This document shows positions 53,066 through 63,110 of a stretch of DNA of 64,000 nucleotides, one piece after another. Origin of the DNA: Streptococcus sp. bf_0095. Lineage in GTDB: Bacteria > Bacillota > Bacilli > Lactobacillales > Streptococcaceae. The translations under genes were made by a program, and so were the position numbers. Below the pieces are notes generated by a model. That model saw only the letters and a program-made list of their open reading frames with translations, searched no databases and was not told where the DNA came from. The DNA lies in contig NZ_RCYU01000004.1 of NCBI RefSeq assembly GCF_004166885.1, forward strand, positions 1 through 64,000. Reading direction: 5' to 3'. Each line of letters starts with the position of its first letter. Positions within the stretch are counted from its first letter, which is position 1.

Positions 53066-54463
53066 CTAGGCTTGTGCTTCCTTGGAAGTTTTTGGGAGGT
53101 ATTCGTCGATCATATCATCCTTGATCCGCTTGAGCTCTGTCCTTGGCAAGATAGCCAGCAATTCCCAGCCCAGATCTAGACTTTCTTGAATGCTCCGATT
53201 GGTAGTAAAGCCTTGATTGATGTATTCCTTCTCAAAGCGATCAGTAAATTTGACATAGAGCTTGTCTGTATCTGACAAGGCAGACTCCCCAAGCACCACG
53301 GCTAACTCTTTTGCTTGTTTCCCTTGGGCATAGGCCGCAAAGAGCTGGTTCATGGTCGCCGCATGATCTTTCCGAGTCTTCCCTTCACCAGATCCCTTGT
53401 CTTTCAAACGAGATAGAGATGGAAGGACATTGATCGGTGGACGGTAGCCACTGTTGTAGAGATCACGGGACAGAATAATCTGACCTTCGGTGATGTAGCC
53501 TGTCAAGTCAGGAATAGGGTGGGTGATGTCATCTTCCGGCATGGAGAGGATCGGAATCTGGGTCACAGATCCTTTCTTTCCAACCAAGCGTCCGGCACGT
53601 TCGTAGAGGGTGGATAGGTTGGTATAGAGGTAACCTGGATAACCCCGACGTCCTGGAACCTCCCGGCGAGCAGCGGATACTTCCCGAAGGGCTTCACAGT
53701 AGTTGGTCATGTCGGTCATGATGACCAAGACATGCATGTCTTTTTCATAGGCCAAATATTCTGCCGCTGTCAAGGCAATCCGAGGAGTGGCTATCCGCTC
53801 GATAGCTGGGTCATTGGCTAGGTTGATAAAGAGAACAGAGCGGTCAATGGCTCCTGTTTCCCGAAGGTCATTCATAAAGAACTCTGCTTCTTCAAAAGTA
53901 ATCCCCATGGCCGCAAAGACCACGGCAAAGTTTTCTTCGGAATTCAGTACCGTCGCTTGACGGGCAATCTGAGCTGCCAACTCCTTGTGAGGAAGACCAG
54001 AACCGGAGAAGACTGGGAGTTTTTGGCCCCGAACCAGGGTATTCAAGTGGTCAATGGCCGAGATTCCTGTCTGGATAAATTCATCTGGATAGTCCCGAGA
54101 TACTGGGTTGATGGCTTGTCCATCAATGTCCAAGTACTTCTCTGGGATAATCTCCGGACCACCATCGATGGGTTTGCCCATCCCGTTAAAGATGCGGCCC
54201 ACCATGTCTTCGGACACTGGAAGTTCTAAGGGACGTCCGGTAAAGCGGACTTTGGCTTTTTCCAAGTTGATCCCGCTAGATCCTTCAAAGAGCTGGACCA
54301 TGGCCTTGTCTTCTTGGACTTCGAGGACTTGTCCCTGACGGGTTGTTCCATCATGGAGCTTGATTTCTACGAGTTCATTGTAGCGAACCCCTTGGACCTG
54401 ATCGACAATCATCAAGGGGCCAACAACTTCGCTGACAGTACGGTATTCTTTAATCACGCTCAT
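53066..54463 (-). CDS. ntpB: V-type ATPase subunit B
   Basis: This 465-residue non-catalytic head subunit alternates with A in the A3B3 ring. It has the beta-barrel N-domain (about 1-75) and an alpha/beta domain with [20 protein letters not shown] in place of a true P-loop. [13 protein letters not shown] and [16 protein letters not shown] are conserved. The ATG overlaps the ntpA end by 14 bases, indicating coupling, as expected for subunits needed in equal amounts. Confidence 0.97.
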   Translation of the reverse strand: MSVIKEYRTVSEVVGPLMIVDQVQGVRYNELVEIKLHDGTTRQGQVLEVQEDKAMVQLFEGSSGINLEKAKVRFTGRPLELPVSEDMVGRIFNGMGKPIDGGPEIIPEKYLDIDGQAINPVSRDYPDEFIQTGISAIDHLNTLVRGQKLPVFSGSGLPHKELAAQIARQATVLNSEENFAVVFAAMGITFEEAEFFMNDLRETGAIDRSVLFINLANDPAIERIATPRIALTAAEYLAYEKDMHVLVIMTDMTNYCEALREVSAARREVPGRRGYPGYLYTNLSTLYERAGRLVGKKGSVTQIPILSMPEDDITHPIPDLTGYITEGQIILSRDLYNSGYRPPINVLPSLSRLKDKGSGEGKTRKDHAATMNQLFAAYAQGKQAKELAVVLGESALSDTDKLYVKFTDRFEKEYINQGFTTNRSIQESLDLGWELLAILPRTELKRIKDDMIDEYLPKTSKEAQA

Positions 54464-56240
54464 TGTCTACTCCTCCTTGGGCTACGATTTGGTGTAGGGT
54501 TTCTACGATTTCTTCTTTCAGGGCTTGAATGGTGGCCAACTGATCCTCATGGATAAACTTGCTACGGGCAATGCGGTCCCGAAGGTCTACCGTTCCTTCC
54601 ATGATTTCTGTGAAGTAAGCCCCTAATTCCAATGCTTTTTGACTTTCTTGATCAAAGGTCAAAATGTTGGTCAACAAGGCAACCTGCTTACTGAAGGAGG
54701 TATAGGTATCGACCTCATCAAAGGCATTTTGTTGCAGGTAGTCTTCGCGGATCATCTTGGCCGCATTCATGGTCAAGCGGTCTTTTTCAGACAAGGAATC
54801 TAGACCAACCAGGCGCACAATCTCTTGCAATTCACTCTCTTTTTGCAACAGGTTCATAGCGCGGGTCACTTTTTCTGCCCAGCTAATCTGCTCGTGTTGA
54901 TCGATGTATTGGCCCACCTCATCTTGGTAAAGGGAATAAGAACTCAACCAGTTGATGGCTGGGAAGTGGCGACGTTGCGCCAACTGAGCATCCAGTCCCC
55001 AGAAGACCTTAACAATCCGCAAGGTGTTTTGCGTTACGGGCTCTGAGATATCTCCTCCCGGAGGGGAAACGGCACCGATGGCAGTAATAGAGCCTTCACG
55101 CGCAGTGCTTCCAAGTGTCTTAACCCGACCTGCACGCTCGTAATACTCAGCAATCCGACTACCAAGGTAGGCTGGGTAGCCTTCATCCCCTGGCATTTCT
55201 TCTAGACGACCAGACATTTCACGGAGAGCTTCTGCCCAACGAGAAGTAGAGTCCGCCATGATGGCAACGGAATAGCCCATATCACGGAAGTATTCGGCAA
55301 TGGTAATCCCTGTGTAGATGGAAGCTTCCCGCGCCGCAACTGGCATGTTAGAGGTATTGGCAATCAAAACCGTCCGTTGCATGATGGATTGGCCGGTTGT
55401 TGGATCGATCAATTCTGGAAATTCATTCAGAACGTCTGTCATTTCATTTCCACGTTCCCCACAACCAACGTAAATCACGATGTCCACATTGGCAAACTTG
55501 GCCACCTGGTGTTGCACGACGGTTTTTCCAGCTCCGAAAGGACCAGGAACAGCTGCAGCACCACCTTTTGTCACTGGGAAGAAGGTATCAATGACCCGTT
55601 GGCCTGTGACCAAAGGCTCTACTGGGATCAGTTTTTGTGCAAAGGGACGGCCTCGACGAACCGGCCATTTTTGCATCAAGGTTCCGGTAAAGAGGCTACC
55701 ATCAGCCTGCTCGATCTCATAAACTGCTTCTTCTACTGTGTAAGACCCTGCTGCAATCTTGGTCACACGCCCACTGACTCCGTAAGGCACCATGATGCGG
55801 TGTTCCACCATATTGGTCTCTTGAACAGTGCCGACAATGTCTCCAGCGACCACCTCTGTCCCTTCTGCCACACTTGGTTTGAAGGTCCATTTGGTGTTAC
55901 GGTCTAGATTTGGAACCTGAACCCCACGAATAAGGAAGTCACTGGCTGTGACTTCTTGGAAGCGTTCCAAGGGGCGTTGGATCCCGTCAAACATCTGCGA
56001 GATCAAACCTGGTCCTAACTCAACAGAGAGGGGAGCCCCAGTTGTGAGCACTGGTTCACCTGGTCCGACTCCAGACGTTTCTTCATATACTTGGATAGAT
56101 GCCTCATCCCGACGCATCTCAATAATTTCGCCAATCAATCCAAGATCGCCGACCCGGCAAATATCTTGGATATTGGCCTCCTGCATCCCTGATGCGACCA
56201 CCAAGGGACCGGAAACTTTAATAATTTTTCCTTGAGTCAT
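54450..56240 (-). CDS. ntpA: V-type ATPase catalytic subunit A
   Basis: This is the 596-residue catalytic subunit. The N-terminal barrel starts [18 protein letters not shown], a bulge domain characteristic of V-type A subunits follows (about 110-190), then Walker A GPFGAGKT near residue 235 and [12 protein letters not shown] with the catalytic Glu. [20 protein letters not shown] is the Walker B region. It starts 33 bases after an acetyltransferase gene that separates it from ntpG. The next gene overlaps its end. Confidence 0.97.
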   Translation of the reverse strand: MTQGKIIKVSGPLVVASGMQEANIQDICRVGDLGLIGEIIEMRRDEASIQVYEETSGVGPGEPVLTTGAPLSVELGPGLISQMFDGIQRPLERFQEVTASDFLIRGVQVPNLDRNTKWTFKPSVAEGTEVVAGDIVGTVQETNMVEHRIMVPYGVSGRVTKIAAGSYTVEEAVYEIEQADGSLFTGTLMQKWPVRRGRPFAQKLIPVEPLVTGQRVIDTFFPVTKGGAAAVPGPFGAGKTVVQHQVAKFANVDIVIYVGCGERGNEMTDVLNEFPELIDPTTGQSIMQRTVLIANTSNMPVAAREASIYTGITIAEYFRDMGYSVAIMADSTSRWAEALREMSGRLEEMPGDEGYPAYLGSRIAEYYERAGRVKTLGSTAREGSITAIGAVSPPGGDISEPVTQNTLRIVKVFWGLDAQLAQRRHFPAINWLSSYSLYQDEVGQYIDQHEQISWAEKVTRAMNLLQKESELQEIVRLVGLDSLSEKDRLTMNAAKMIREDYLQQNAFDEVDTYTSFSKQVALLTNILTFDQESQKALELGAYFTEIMEGTVDLRDRIARSKFIHEDQLATIQALKEEIVETLHQIVAQGGVDNERD

Positions 56241-56273
56241 GTATTCCTCCTGGGAATCCTTTGTTTCTTTGTA

Positions 56274-56978
56274 TTACTTTTGCACCATATCGGCTAGAGA
56301 TTGCTTTTGTTGACCATTTTCATCGAAATTAGTTGGATCCAGCCAAGCTTCGAAGCGCTCTTTGATAGCTGGCCATTCTTGATCAATGATGGACAACCAG
56401 TCTGTGTCTCGAGTCCGACCTTTATAAACAACAGCCTGACGGAAACAGCCTTCATAGGTGAATCCCAAGCGCTCAGCTGCTTTACGCGAAGCTTGGTTTA
56501 AGGCATCACATTTCCACTCATAGCGTCTGTAGCCCAAATCCTCAAACACATAGCGCGCCAAGAGATACTGAGCTTCGGTTGCCATGCGTGTCTTCTTAAG
56601 CAATGGTGAGTAGGTCACCGCTCCAACTTCGATCACCCGGTTGGCTTGATCCATCCGCATGAGAGAGAATGTCCCTAAAGCCTTGCCGGAATCTTTGTCT
56701 ACAATCGCATAGTAAAAGCGACCTTGGGCTGTCATGAGATCATCCAACAGACGATCCCACTCAGCTTCATTGTGGGCAGGGCCATTGAATAGATAGGTCC
56801 ACATATCTGCTGGGGAGGCTGGCCCGTAGACCTGATAAAGATCCGCTCCGTGTTTTTCCTTTGACAGGCGCTCGATTACGGTATAGCGCCCCTCAATCCG
56901 CTCAATAGCTGGTAGACGCCCCGGTGTAAAATCTGGCAGTTCATCTCCAATCGCTTGGCCAAATTCATTTATTCTCAT
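56274..56978 (-). CDS. GNAT acetyltransferase inside the V-ATPase operon
   Basis: This is a 234-residue protein of the RimJ/RimL-like GNAT group. A 60-residue N-terminal lead is followed by GPASPADMWTYLFNGPAHNE, then VIEVGAVTYSPLLKKTRMAT (acetyl-CoA region) and YEWKCDALNQASRKAAERLG FTYEG-type text, written here as YEWKCDALNQ and KAAERLGFTYEGCFRQAV. Its ATG overlaps the ntpG stop (ATGA), and ntpA follows after 33 bases, so it is translated with the ATPase. The family often modifies protein N-termini or small amines. A role on ATPase subunits is speculation. Confidence 0.85.
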   Translation of the reverse strand: MRINEFGQAIGDELPDFTPGRLPAIERIEGRYTVIERLSKEKHGADLYQVYGPASPADMWTYLFNGPAHNEAEWDRLLDDLMTAQGRFYYAIVDKDSGKALGTFSLMRMDQANRVIEVGAVTYSPLLKKTRMATEAQYLLARYVFEDLGYRRYEWKCDALNQASRKAAERLGFTYEGCFRQAVVYKGRTRDTDWLSIIDQEWPAIKERFEAWLDPTNFDENGQQKQSLADMVQK

Positions 56979-57295
56979 AAAATATCCTGCCCCACTGCTT
57001 TTTCGACATTATCGCGAATGCGTTTCCGTCCTAGCCCAGTCGATCCCTTATGAGTAGGAATCAAGATGACTGCTGGAGTTACTTGGCGATCGTAGTGGGC
57101 AATGGTATCTGGGATTTCCTGAGCCATATCTTCCGTCAGATAGATGATGCCAAAATCTTCTTGGCTCAAGTGACGTAAGGTATTAATGGTTTCCTGAGCC
57201 TCTGCTACGGGAAAGGTCTGAAAGCCAATCATCTGAAAAGGAAGGATAGCATCTCGGTTTCCCACAACGGCAATTTTTTGCGTTTTACTGGCCAT
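56975..57295 (-). CDS. ntpG: V-type ATPase subunit F
   Basis: This is the 106-residue small Rossmann-like rotor subunit (F in general nomenclature, NtpG in Enterococcus hirae) that binds subunit D. KIAVVGNRDAILPFQMIGFQ and the later FGIIYLTEDMAQEIP stretch are characteristic. It overlaps the ntpC end by 11 bases and the acetyltransferase start by four. Length is normal. Confidence 0.93.
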   Translation of the reverse strand: MASKTQKIAVVGNRDAILPFQMIGFQTFPVAEAQETINTLRHLSQEDFGIIYLTEDMAQEIPDTIAHYDRQVTPAVILIPTHKGSTGLGRKRIRDNVEKAVGQDIL

Positions 57296-58295
57296 AGATC
57301 GGTCTCATCCTTTCTTTTATTTTGTCAATTGGAAGCTGATTGTCCAGACCTGTCAAGACCAAACGTAAATTCTTCACCTCTAGCTCTTTTCCGAAAAGAT
57401 AGCGAGCTAAAGGCAAGGGGCCGTCTGTCTCAAAGGAAGCTTGTTCCAAAATTCGGTACTTAATCACATGCTCCAGGTATTCCACTGTCTCAGCGCTCAC
57501 TCTCCCTGCTCGCATCTGCTCTTCGTACCGAGTCAATTCCACATCATAAGGCAAGGGATTGACTTGTTGAAACCAACTGATGAGGTTGCCCTGCTTCACA
57601 CATTGGATGACTTCTCTTGCTGAGAGAGTTCCAGCATCGGACAAGAGTTGCTTCATAAAGCTTCCTGGCTTTTTCAGGCTGAGGGCTCGCTCAACTGTGA
57701 TGACATTGTAACAATCAATGGTCAAGGTGACCAGCGATTCTAAAAGTGGATGCTCAAGGTTTTCCACCAAGCGTTTGAGATGATCAAAGTAAGCCAGATC
57801 CATGCCGATTTCCAGAACTCGAATATCCTGATAGTCGACATATTCCTGCCAGGTCGCTGCTACTTCCTGAGCCATAAACTCTGGACAGTTCTCTGAAGAA
57901 AAGGTCTTGGCTACTTGTTCAAGAACTGCTAACGAATAGGGGCCTGCATCCAATAATAAGAAGTTCAACTCCCTCCCCGTTGCTCGCTCTTTCAAGAAAA
58001 CCTTGAGATTGTGATAGGTGTACTTGAGGGCAAAGAGGTCGACCACAGCTGGATTCGGAGCTACTTGATAAGCCCAGTCATACTCTGCTAGAAGGTGCTT
58101 CATCAAGGCTTGCTCGACTACTTGGACTTGACGCAGTTGATCTGCCTCCAAGGCATAGGCCGTCCCTTGCAAGAGACTGGCACGCGCTTCTGCCTCTGGG
58201 CTGGTCAGAAGGGCATCAAACTGAGCTGGGCTCAAAAAACTAGCTTCACGTACACTAATCCCGGTATTTACTTGAGAATACGTCCGTTCACTCAT
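57285..58295 (-). CDS. ntpC: V-type ATPase subunit C (d)
   Basis: This is a 336-residue, mostly helical funnel-shaped subunit that links the central shaft to the membrane ring. FALKYTYHNLKVFLKERATG and YLEHVIKYRILEQASFETDG are typical of the AC39/d family. AGGAGG precedes the ATG. It lies between ntpE (eight bases upstream) and ntpG (overlapping). No unusual features. Confidence 0.94.
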   Translation of the reverse strand: MSERTYSQVNTGISVREASFLSPAQFDALLTSPEAEARASLLQGTAYALEADQLRQVQVVEQALMKHLLAEYDWAYQVAPNPAVVDLFALKYTYHNLKVFLKERATGRELNFLLLDAGPYSLAVLEQVAKTFSSENCPEFMAQEVAATWQEYVDYQDIRVLEIGMDLAYFDHLKRLVENLEHPLLESLVTLTIDCYNVITVERALSLKKPGSFMKQLLSDAGTLSAREVIQCVKQGNLISWFQQVNPLPYDVELTRYEEQMRAGRVSAETVEYLEHVIKYRILEQASFETDGPLPLARYLFGKELEVKNLRLVLTGLDNQLPIDKIKERMRPIYGQ

Positions 58296-58303
58296 AGGCC
58301 CTC

Positions 58304-58894
58304 CTAGTTCTTCTCTTCTTTAAAAATGCTAGCTGCCATATGGAAGCTCTGCTCCTCCCGTACAGCATCGACGAGATCACGGTAGAGATAGCTGGCATCC
58401 ACTTTGCCAAAGGAAAGGATAAAACCTGCTTCTTGGGCAAGAGTTTCTTTTGCTAACTGAAGCTGTGGATAGGCCTCTATCAAATCCTGACAATCTTGAT
58501 CCGTTAGTTTTTCTGCCGTCACAGCACCTAGGGTTAAGACCATTGCTTGGTCTGCATAACGAGGAAGAACGCGGTGAAGAAATGCAAGTTCTTCTTCACG
58601 CGACCAAGTCGCCATTTTCTGGTAGGCGTCCGCAAACAGCTCTTTTAAAACCCGTTGCTTGGTGACCAATGTTGATTGACGCTTTTGATTTTCGATTTGT
58701 TGGCTTTCACGTTGCAAGCGGCGCTCAATCGTCTGCAATTGAACCGCCCGTTGGTGTAACTTTTCTTCTACCAAACGAGTTTCCTGCAACTGAGCTTCTG
58801 CTTGGACCTTAGCCGTCGCTTCCGCCACTAATTTCCGGCCTTTTTCATGGGCCTGTTCAAGGATGGAGTCCTTTAATTGGGAATAATCCGTCAT
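58304..58894 (-). CDS. ntpE: V-type ATPase subunit E
   Basis: This is a 196-residue peripheral stalk subunit. The N-terminal half (about 5-95) is a long charged helix, rich in Glu, Lys, Gln and Arg (ILEQAHEKGRKLVAEATAKV), that pairs with NtpF. The C-terminal half is a compact domain that caps the head. It follows ntpK by 85 bases. AGGAGG stands a normal distance before the ATG. Confidence 0.93.
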   Translation of the reverse strand: MTDYSQLKDSILEQAHEKGRKLVAEATAKVQAEAQLQETRLVEEKLHQRAVQLQTIERRLQRESQQIENQKRQSTLVTKQRVLKELFADAYQKMATWSREEELAFLHRVLPRYADQAMVLTLGAVTAEKLTDQDCQDLIEAYPQLQLAKETLAQEAGFILSFGKVDASYLYRDLVDAVREEQSFHMAASIFKEEKN

Positions 58895-58979
58895 TGTTTC
58901 TATTTCCTCCTTTGGAGTTCTTCACCACCGATAAAAGACGAAGAGAAGCCTCCTCTTCTTTGACTTAGGTGTGTCTAGA

Positions 58980-59492
<513 letters not shown>

Positions 59493-59500
59493 TTACTGAA

Positions 59501-61450
59501 TTATTTTTTTGTTTTAACATAGCGTTCTGACGGTTTTAGAGGTCGGAAGGGTTTGCCACCACCCTCGTAGAACTTGCCAAAGAACTCGACAAAGATCAAA
59601 CGAGCCCCGTGCACGTAGCCTGATAAGAAGGACAGGAACATGTTGATAGCATGGAGTAGGACAAAGAGGACAAGGCCGACTGTGAACCGTCCCAGAGTCG
59701 GGAAGAGATTGACAATCAAGTTAAAGGCTGACCCGATGCTAGCCCCAGATAAACCGAGCGCCATCAAACGAGTGAAGCTGACCAAGTCTCCGACATAGCC
59801 ACTAACATTGTAGAGGTTAAACAAACCTGCTGCTAATCCTGATAATTTCTTGGCACTGACAATGGACACCACCAGAATCCCAATCGCATTGAGAATAGCT
59901 AGCCACTGGCCAATGGGAACTAGGTAGGATAAGCCTGGTAGGATATTTCCGACTGCTAAGAGCATCAAACCTAATAAGATCAAGACCCAGGCAAAGCCTG
60001 CATTGTAGGCTTCGGTGTAGTCTTTCAGGCGGACATTTTTCATCCCTCCTAGGAAGAGACCAACCAAAACGGTGATGAAACCAAAGACAACCGATAGGAT
60101 CAAGATGGTCATAGCATTGGTGGTCGTGCTGATCAAAGCAAAGGGCATCTCAAAGCCAAAGAAGGAACCATATACGACTCCCCAAAGGGCTACTGAGATT
60201 CCTAAGAGGCAGAAAAAGCGAAGGTTTTTTGCTGCGCTCGGCCGTAGCTGGAAAGCTTTTAGAGCAAAGCCAGTTGCCAGCGTTAACAAGAGGCCATAGC
60301 CGATATCTGCTACCATCATGCCAAAGAAAACAAAGTAGAAGAGAGAGACGATTGGCGTCGGATCTTTCTCATAATACTTGGGCAGGGCGTACATCTCGGT
60401 CACCAACTCAAAGGGCTCCACCAAGGCATTGTTTTTCAGTTTGATTGGCACCTGATCCCATTCTTCTTGGGTAACCTCTCGCGTCTGCAAGACGACTTGG
60501 TCCCCAAATTCCTTTTGAAGTTTGGCCTTTAAAGCTTCGAGTTGAGAGGTCTCAATCCATCCTTCTAATGCGACTAGATGGGTTGTACTGGCAAGAGAGC
60601 CTTTAGCCTCTTCCCGAGCTCCTAGACTCAAGACATAATCGAGTTGGTACTTGAGTTGATTGAGGTCTTCCTTTGCTTGGCTGAGCCTTTCCAAAGTAGC
60701 CGCTTCAACAGCACCTTGTTCTTTGATCTCTCTCTTGAGTTGCTCCAAACGTTCTTTCGGCAGGGTCTCTCCCTGATAGTCAAACTCTTTGAAATGCGAA
60801 CTGGTCAGCGTATCTTGAAGATCCGCTAAGTCACCAGACTTATACAGGACAACGACTCCATGCTCTGTTTCCGAGCTGAAAACTACATCAACCTCTACAT
60901 CTGGGTGCGCTAGCAAGGCTTGACGCGCCTGATCCTGTTCACTATTGGGAATGGTGCCGATTAAGCCACGAACATAGCGGAAACGCTTGAGCTGGTCAGG
61001 TGTCATTGACAAGTCAACCCATTTTTCTAAAGAGGCAAGCTCTTCTTGGGCTAGCTGGATGCGATCCCGTGCCTTTGCTAAGACAGCCAATTGTTTTTGC
61101 ACCGACTGTAAGAGACGTTGCTCATCACGAATGACCCCATGGGACTCTAAATCGTGAAAAGACAAAGATAAGGGAGCTTCTTTTAGTTTTTCTAATCCCT
61201 TCTTTTGAGGAATAAAAGGCTCCAAGGCCTGAATAGCCTTTTCTAACTGCTCTTCCCGACGTCTGAGTTCATCCAGTCTTTGAGCTGATCCTTTGGCCCC
61301 ATCACTCGTCTGGAAAGCAACTTGCCAGTCCTCTTGCTCGCTCAAATCATAGATTTGGACGGATTCCTCTGACTGAAGTGACAAGAGAAGCTCGTCCATT
61401 AGATTTGTGGGCAAGACTAGGGAAAGGTGTTGCATTGGGCTAATTGCCAT
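59501..61450 (-). CDS. ntpI: V-type ATPase subunit I (a)
   Basis: This 649-residue stator subunit forms the ion half-channels. Residues 1-330 are cytoplasmic and largely helical, with coiled-coil-like stretches. From about 350 there are seven or eight membrane segments, including VADIGYGLLLTLATGFALKA and YVGDLVSFTRLMALGLSGAS, which contains an Arg near the ring, as in the family. It overlaps ntpF by 11 bases. The ribosome site of the first ATG is weak, so M6 at 61435 is an alternative start. Confidence 0.93.
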   Translation of the reverse strand: MAISPMQHLSLVLPTNLMDELLLSLQSEESVQIYDLSEQEDWQVAFQTSDGAKGSAQRLDELRRREEQLEKAIQALEPFIPQKKGLEKLKEAPLSLSFHDLESHGVIRDEQRLLQSVQKQLAVLAKARDRIQLAQEELASLEKWVDLSMTPDQLKRFRYVRGLIGTIPNSEQDQARQALLAHPDVEVDVVFSSETEHGVVVLYKSGDLADLQDTLTSSHFKEFDYQGETLPKERLEQLKREIKEQGAVEAATLERLSQAKEDLNQLKYQLDYVLSLGAREEAKGSLASTTHLVALEGWIETSQLEALKAKLQKEFGDQVVLQTREVTQEEWDQVPIKLKNNALVEPFELVTEMYALPKYYEKDPTPIVSLFYFVFFGMMVADIGYGLLLTLATGFALKAFQLRPSAAKNLRFFCLLGISVALWGVVYGSFFGFEMPFALISTTTNAMTILILSVVFGFITVLVGLFLGGMKNVRLKDYTEAYNAGFAWVLILLGLMLLAVGNILPGLSYLVPIGQWLAILNAIGILVVSIVSAKKLSGLAAGLFNLYNVSGYVGDLVSFTRLMALGLSGASIGSAFNLIVNLFPTLGRFTVGLVLFVLLHAINMFLSFLSGYVHGARLIFVEFFGKFYEGGGKPFRPLKPSERYVKTKK

Positions 61451-61763
61451 AGGTTGCTACCACCTTTTCTACAATTTCGTCTACCAAAGCTGCTCGCTTA
61501 TTTGTCATGGCTTGCTGCACCTTTTCGTCATTGCGCTGGCTGGTCACTGCAAGGTCTGCTTCCAAGCTAGCAATCGTCGCTCTCGAGGACTCTTCCCGCT
61601 CTGCTACTAGCTTAGCGGTCTCTTTGTCATAGGATGCTGCTACCTCCTGTAGGTGATCACCTAACTGTTGGCGCAAATCTTGGACCTGATCTTCGTAACT
61701 TGCGACAACGGCTTCTGCCGCCATTTCAATCTCTTGCATCATTTCTAGAGTTGCGTTGGCCAT
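61440..61763 (-). CDS. ntpF: V-type ATPase peripheral stalk subunit (G/H type)
   Basis: This is a 107-residue, almost wholly helical and charged protein (MAAEAVVASYEDQVQDLRQQ; EREESSRATIASLEADLAVT) that should form a coiled coil with NtpE. It is the first gene of the operon. A GTG one codon upstream is within reach, but ATG at 61763 has AGGAGG seven bases upstream. Position corresponds to ntpF of Enterococcus hirae. Confidence 0.88.
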   Translation of the reverse strand: MANATLEMMQEIEMAAEAVVASYEDQVQDLRQQLGDHLQEVAASYDKETAKLVAEREESSRATIASLEADLAVTSQRNDEKVQQAMTNKRAALVDEIVEKVVATYGN

Positions 61764-61815
61764 CACTCCACCTCCTTACCTCTTCCTTTACGAGAAGGAA
61801 CAAATTCTTGTGTAA

Positions 61816-61845
61816 ATTATAACATATTTTAACAACTTTTTTCAG
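61816..61845 (-). promoter_or_regulatory. V-ATPase operon promoter
   Basis: CTGAAA (61840-61845), 18 bases, TATAAT (61816-61821) preceded by TGT. The -35 lies within the left arm of the nested inverted repeat at 61842-61906, so a factor bound there could control the operon. Confidence 0.7.
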
Positions 61846-61906
61846 CGTCTTTCCTTTGTCTCCAGAGGTTATTTTTTTAACAAAGGTGATTCAAAAGAGA
61901 CGCTGA
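61842..61906. promoter_or_regulatory. Nested inverted repeat between ntp and rpiR promoters
   Basis: TCAGCGTCT and AGACGCTGA are perfect outer arms. CCTTTG and CAAAGG are perfect inner arms. The element sits between two divergent promoters and overlaps the -35 of the V-ATPase promoter. Confidence 0.5.
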
Positions 61907-61944
61907 TTCTGTTCCTTCTTTCAGTCGTTCGCTGGTCGTACTCC

Positions 61945-61973
61945 TTGTATATCCCGGTTTTTTATGTTATACT
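61945..61973 (+). promoter_or_regulatory. Promoter of the RpiR-family regulator
   Basis: TTGTAT (61945-61950), 17 bases, TATACT (61968-61973) preceded by TGT. The leader of about 50 bases ends in AAAGGAGG before GTG 62031. Confidence 0.75.
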
Positions 61974-62030
61974 GTGAAATATATTATAGGATTTTCTCCA
62001 TGTGTAACCTCAGTTGAAAGGAGGACCGCT

Positions 62031-62870
62031 GTGAAACAAGATCGTGATCTCCGAAGCATTATTAAGAGCCATCAAGAAGAAATGACGGAGCTAGAGTTAG
62101 ACATCGCCCGCTATTTTTTATCTCCTGAAGCACAGCAACACTCTCTTTCCTCGTCTAGAGTGACGGAACTGTTGCATGTATCAAAAGCTGCTTTGACCCG
62201 TTTTTCCCAAAAGTGTGGCTTCACAGGCTATCGAGAATTTATCTATCACTTTAACGAAGAAACCAAATCTCAAAAACAACAATCCCCGCACGACGAATTA
62301 ACCCAGGATGTCTTGCGTCGCTACCAACATGTCCTTCAGGCTACAGAAAACCTAGCAAAAGATGACCAAATCAAAGAAGTCGCTAACTTAATCACTCAAG
62401 CAGATCGGGTCTACTTCTTTGGAAAAGGAAGCTCAGGATTGGTGGCTTCTGAGATGAAACTTCGTTTCCTCCGACTAGGCGTTATTTGTGAGGCCTTAAC
62501 CGATCAAGACGGCTTTGCATGGACGACCAGTATCTTGGATAAATCCTGTCTGGTCATTGCCTTCTCTCTGTCGGGAACCACACGCTCGATTATCCATAGC
62601 CTCTTGGATGCTCAAGAAATGGGGGCAAAAACCGTTCTTCTTACTGCTCAACCAGACGCTATCAAAGATGACTTTACGGAAATTTTACCAGTTGCTCCCC
62701 TACCTGGAAGCACCTATATTGACCGTATTACGGCGACCCTTCCGTTCTTAACCACGATTGATTTAATCTACGCTCACTTTCTTGAAATGGATCGGGAGCG
62801 CAAAGAGAGAATTTTCAATAGCTATTGGGAAAACAAAAAACTCAATGGCTACGATTCACGTAGACGGTAG
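62031..62870 (+). CDS. RpiR/MurR-family transcriptional regulator (GTG start)
   Basis: This is a 279-residue regulator. The N-terminal HTH_6 domain (about 1-80) includes SSSRVTELLHVSKAALTRFS and KCGFTGYREFIYH. A SIS phosphosugar-binding domain (about 105-260) contains VYFFGKGSSGLVASEMKLRF and AFSLSGTTRSIIHSLLDAQE. The GTG at 62031 has GGAGG six bases upstream; the earlier ATG frame lacks one. The neighbouring ROK kinase and my memory of pneumococcal sialic-acid genes suggest control by an amino-sugar phosphate. Confidence 0.88.
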   Translation: MKQDRDLRSIIKSHQEEMTELELDIARYFLSPEAQQHSLSSSRVTELLHVSKAALTRFSQKCGFTGYREFIYHFNEETKSQKQQSPHDELTQDVLRRYQHVLQATENLAKDDQIKEVANLITQADRVYFFGKGSSGLVASEMKLRFLRLGVICEALTDQDGFAWTTSILDKSCLVIAFSLSGTTRSIIHSLLDAQEMGAKTVLLTAQPDAIKDDFTEILPVAPLPGSTYIDRITATLPFLTTIDLIYAHFLEMDRERKERIFNSYWENKKLNGYDSRRR

Positions 62871-62884
62871 TCTCCATATGTATC

Positions 62885-62926
62885 ACCAGGCGCCAAGGGC
62901 TTTTGCCTTCGGCACCTGGTTTTTCT
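62885..62926 (+). terminator. Terminator of the RpiR gene
   Basis: ACCAGG/CCTGGT with inner GCC/GGC and AGG/CCT pairs, then TTTTTCTTTT. Confidence 0.85.
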
Positions 62927-62936
62927 TTTCCACAAA

Positions 62937-63105
62937 AAGAGAGTGGGACAGAAATCGGTCATTCGTTAGAATTCGATTTCGTCGTCCCACCTCCGCACAG
63001 TTGAGTAGGGCTATAAAAGCTGATGAAAGTAGCGTAGTAGAGCCCATTCAACCACTGCGTCTTGCTCGACAATGCAAAGGCTGGGACTTTTGTCCCAGCC
63101 TCTTT
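62937..63105 (+). repeat. Three-hairpin intergenic repeat, copy 2
   Basis: This is a 169-base copy of the element at 50611-50790, nearly identical, with a 12-base deletion before module 3 and two changes in the inner hairpin of module 2 (GTAGC for TCAGC). It again lies between convergent genes in the same orientation. GGCTGGGAC/GTCCCAGCC near the end is perfect here and can terminate the ROK gene on the minus strand. Confidence 0.85.
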
Positions 63106-63110
63106 TCGAT

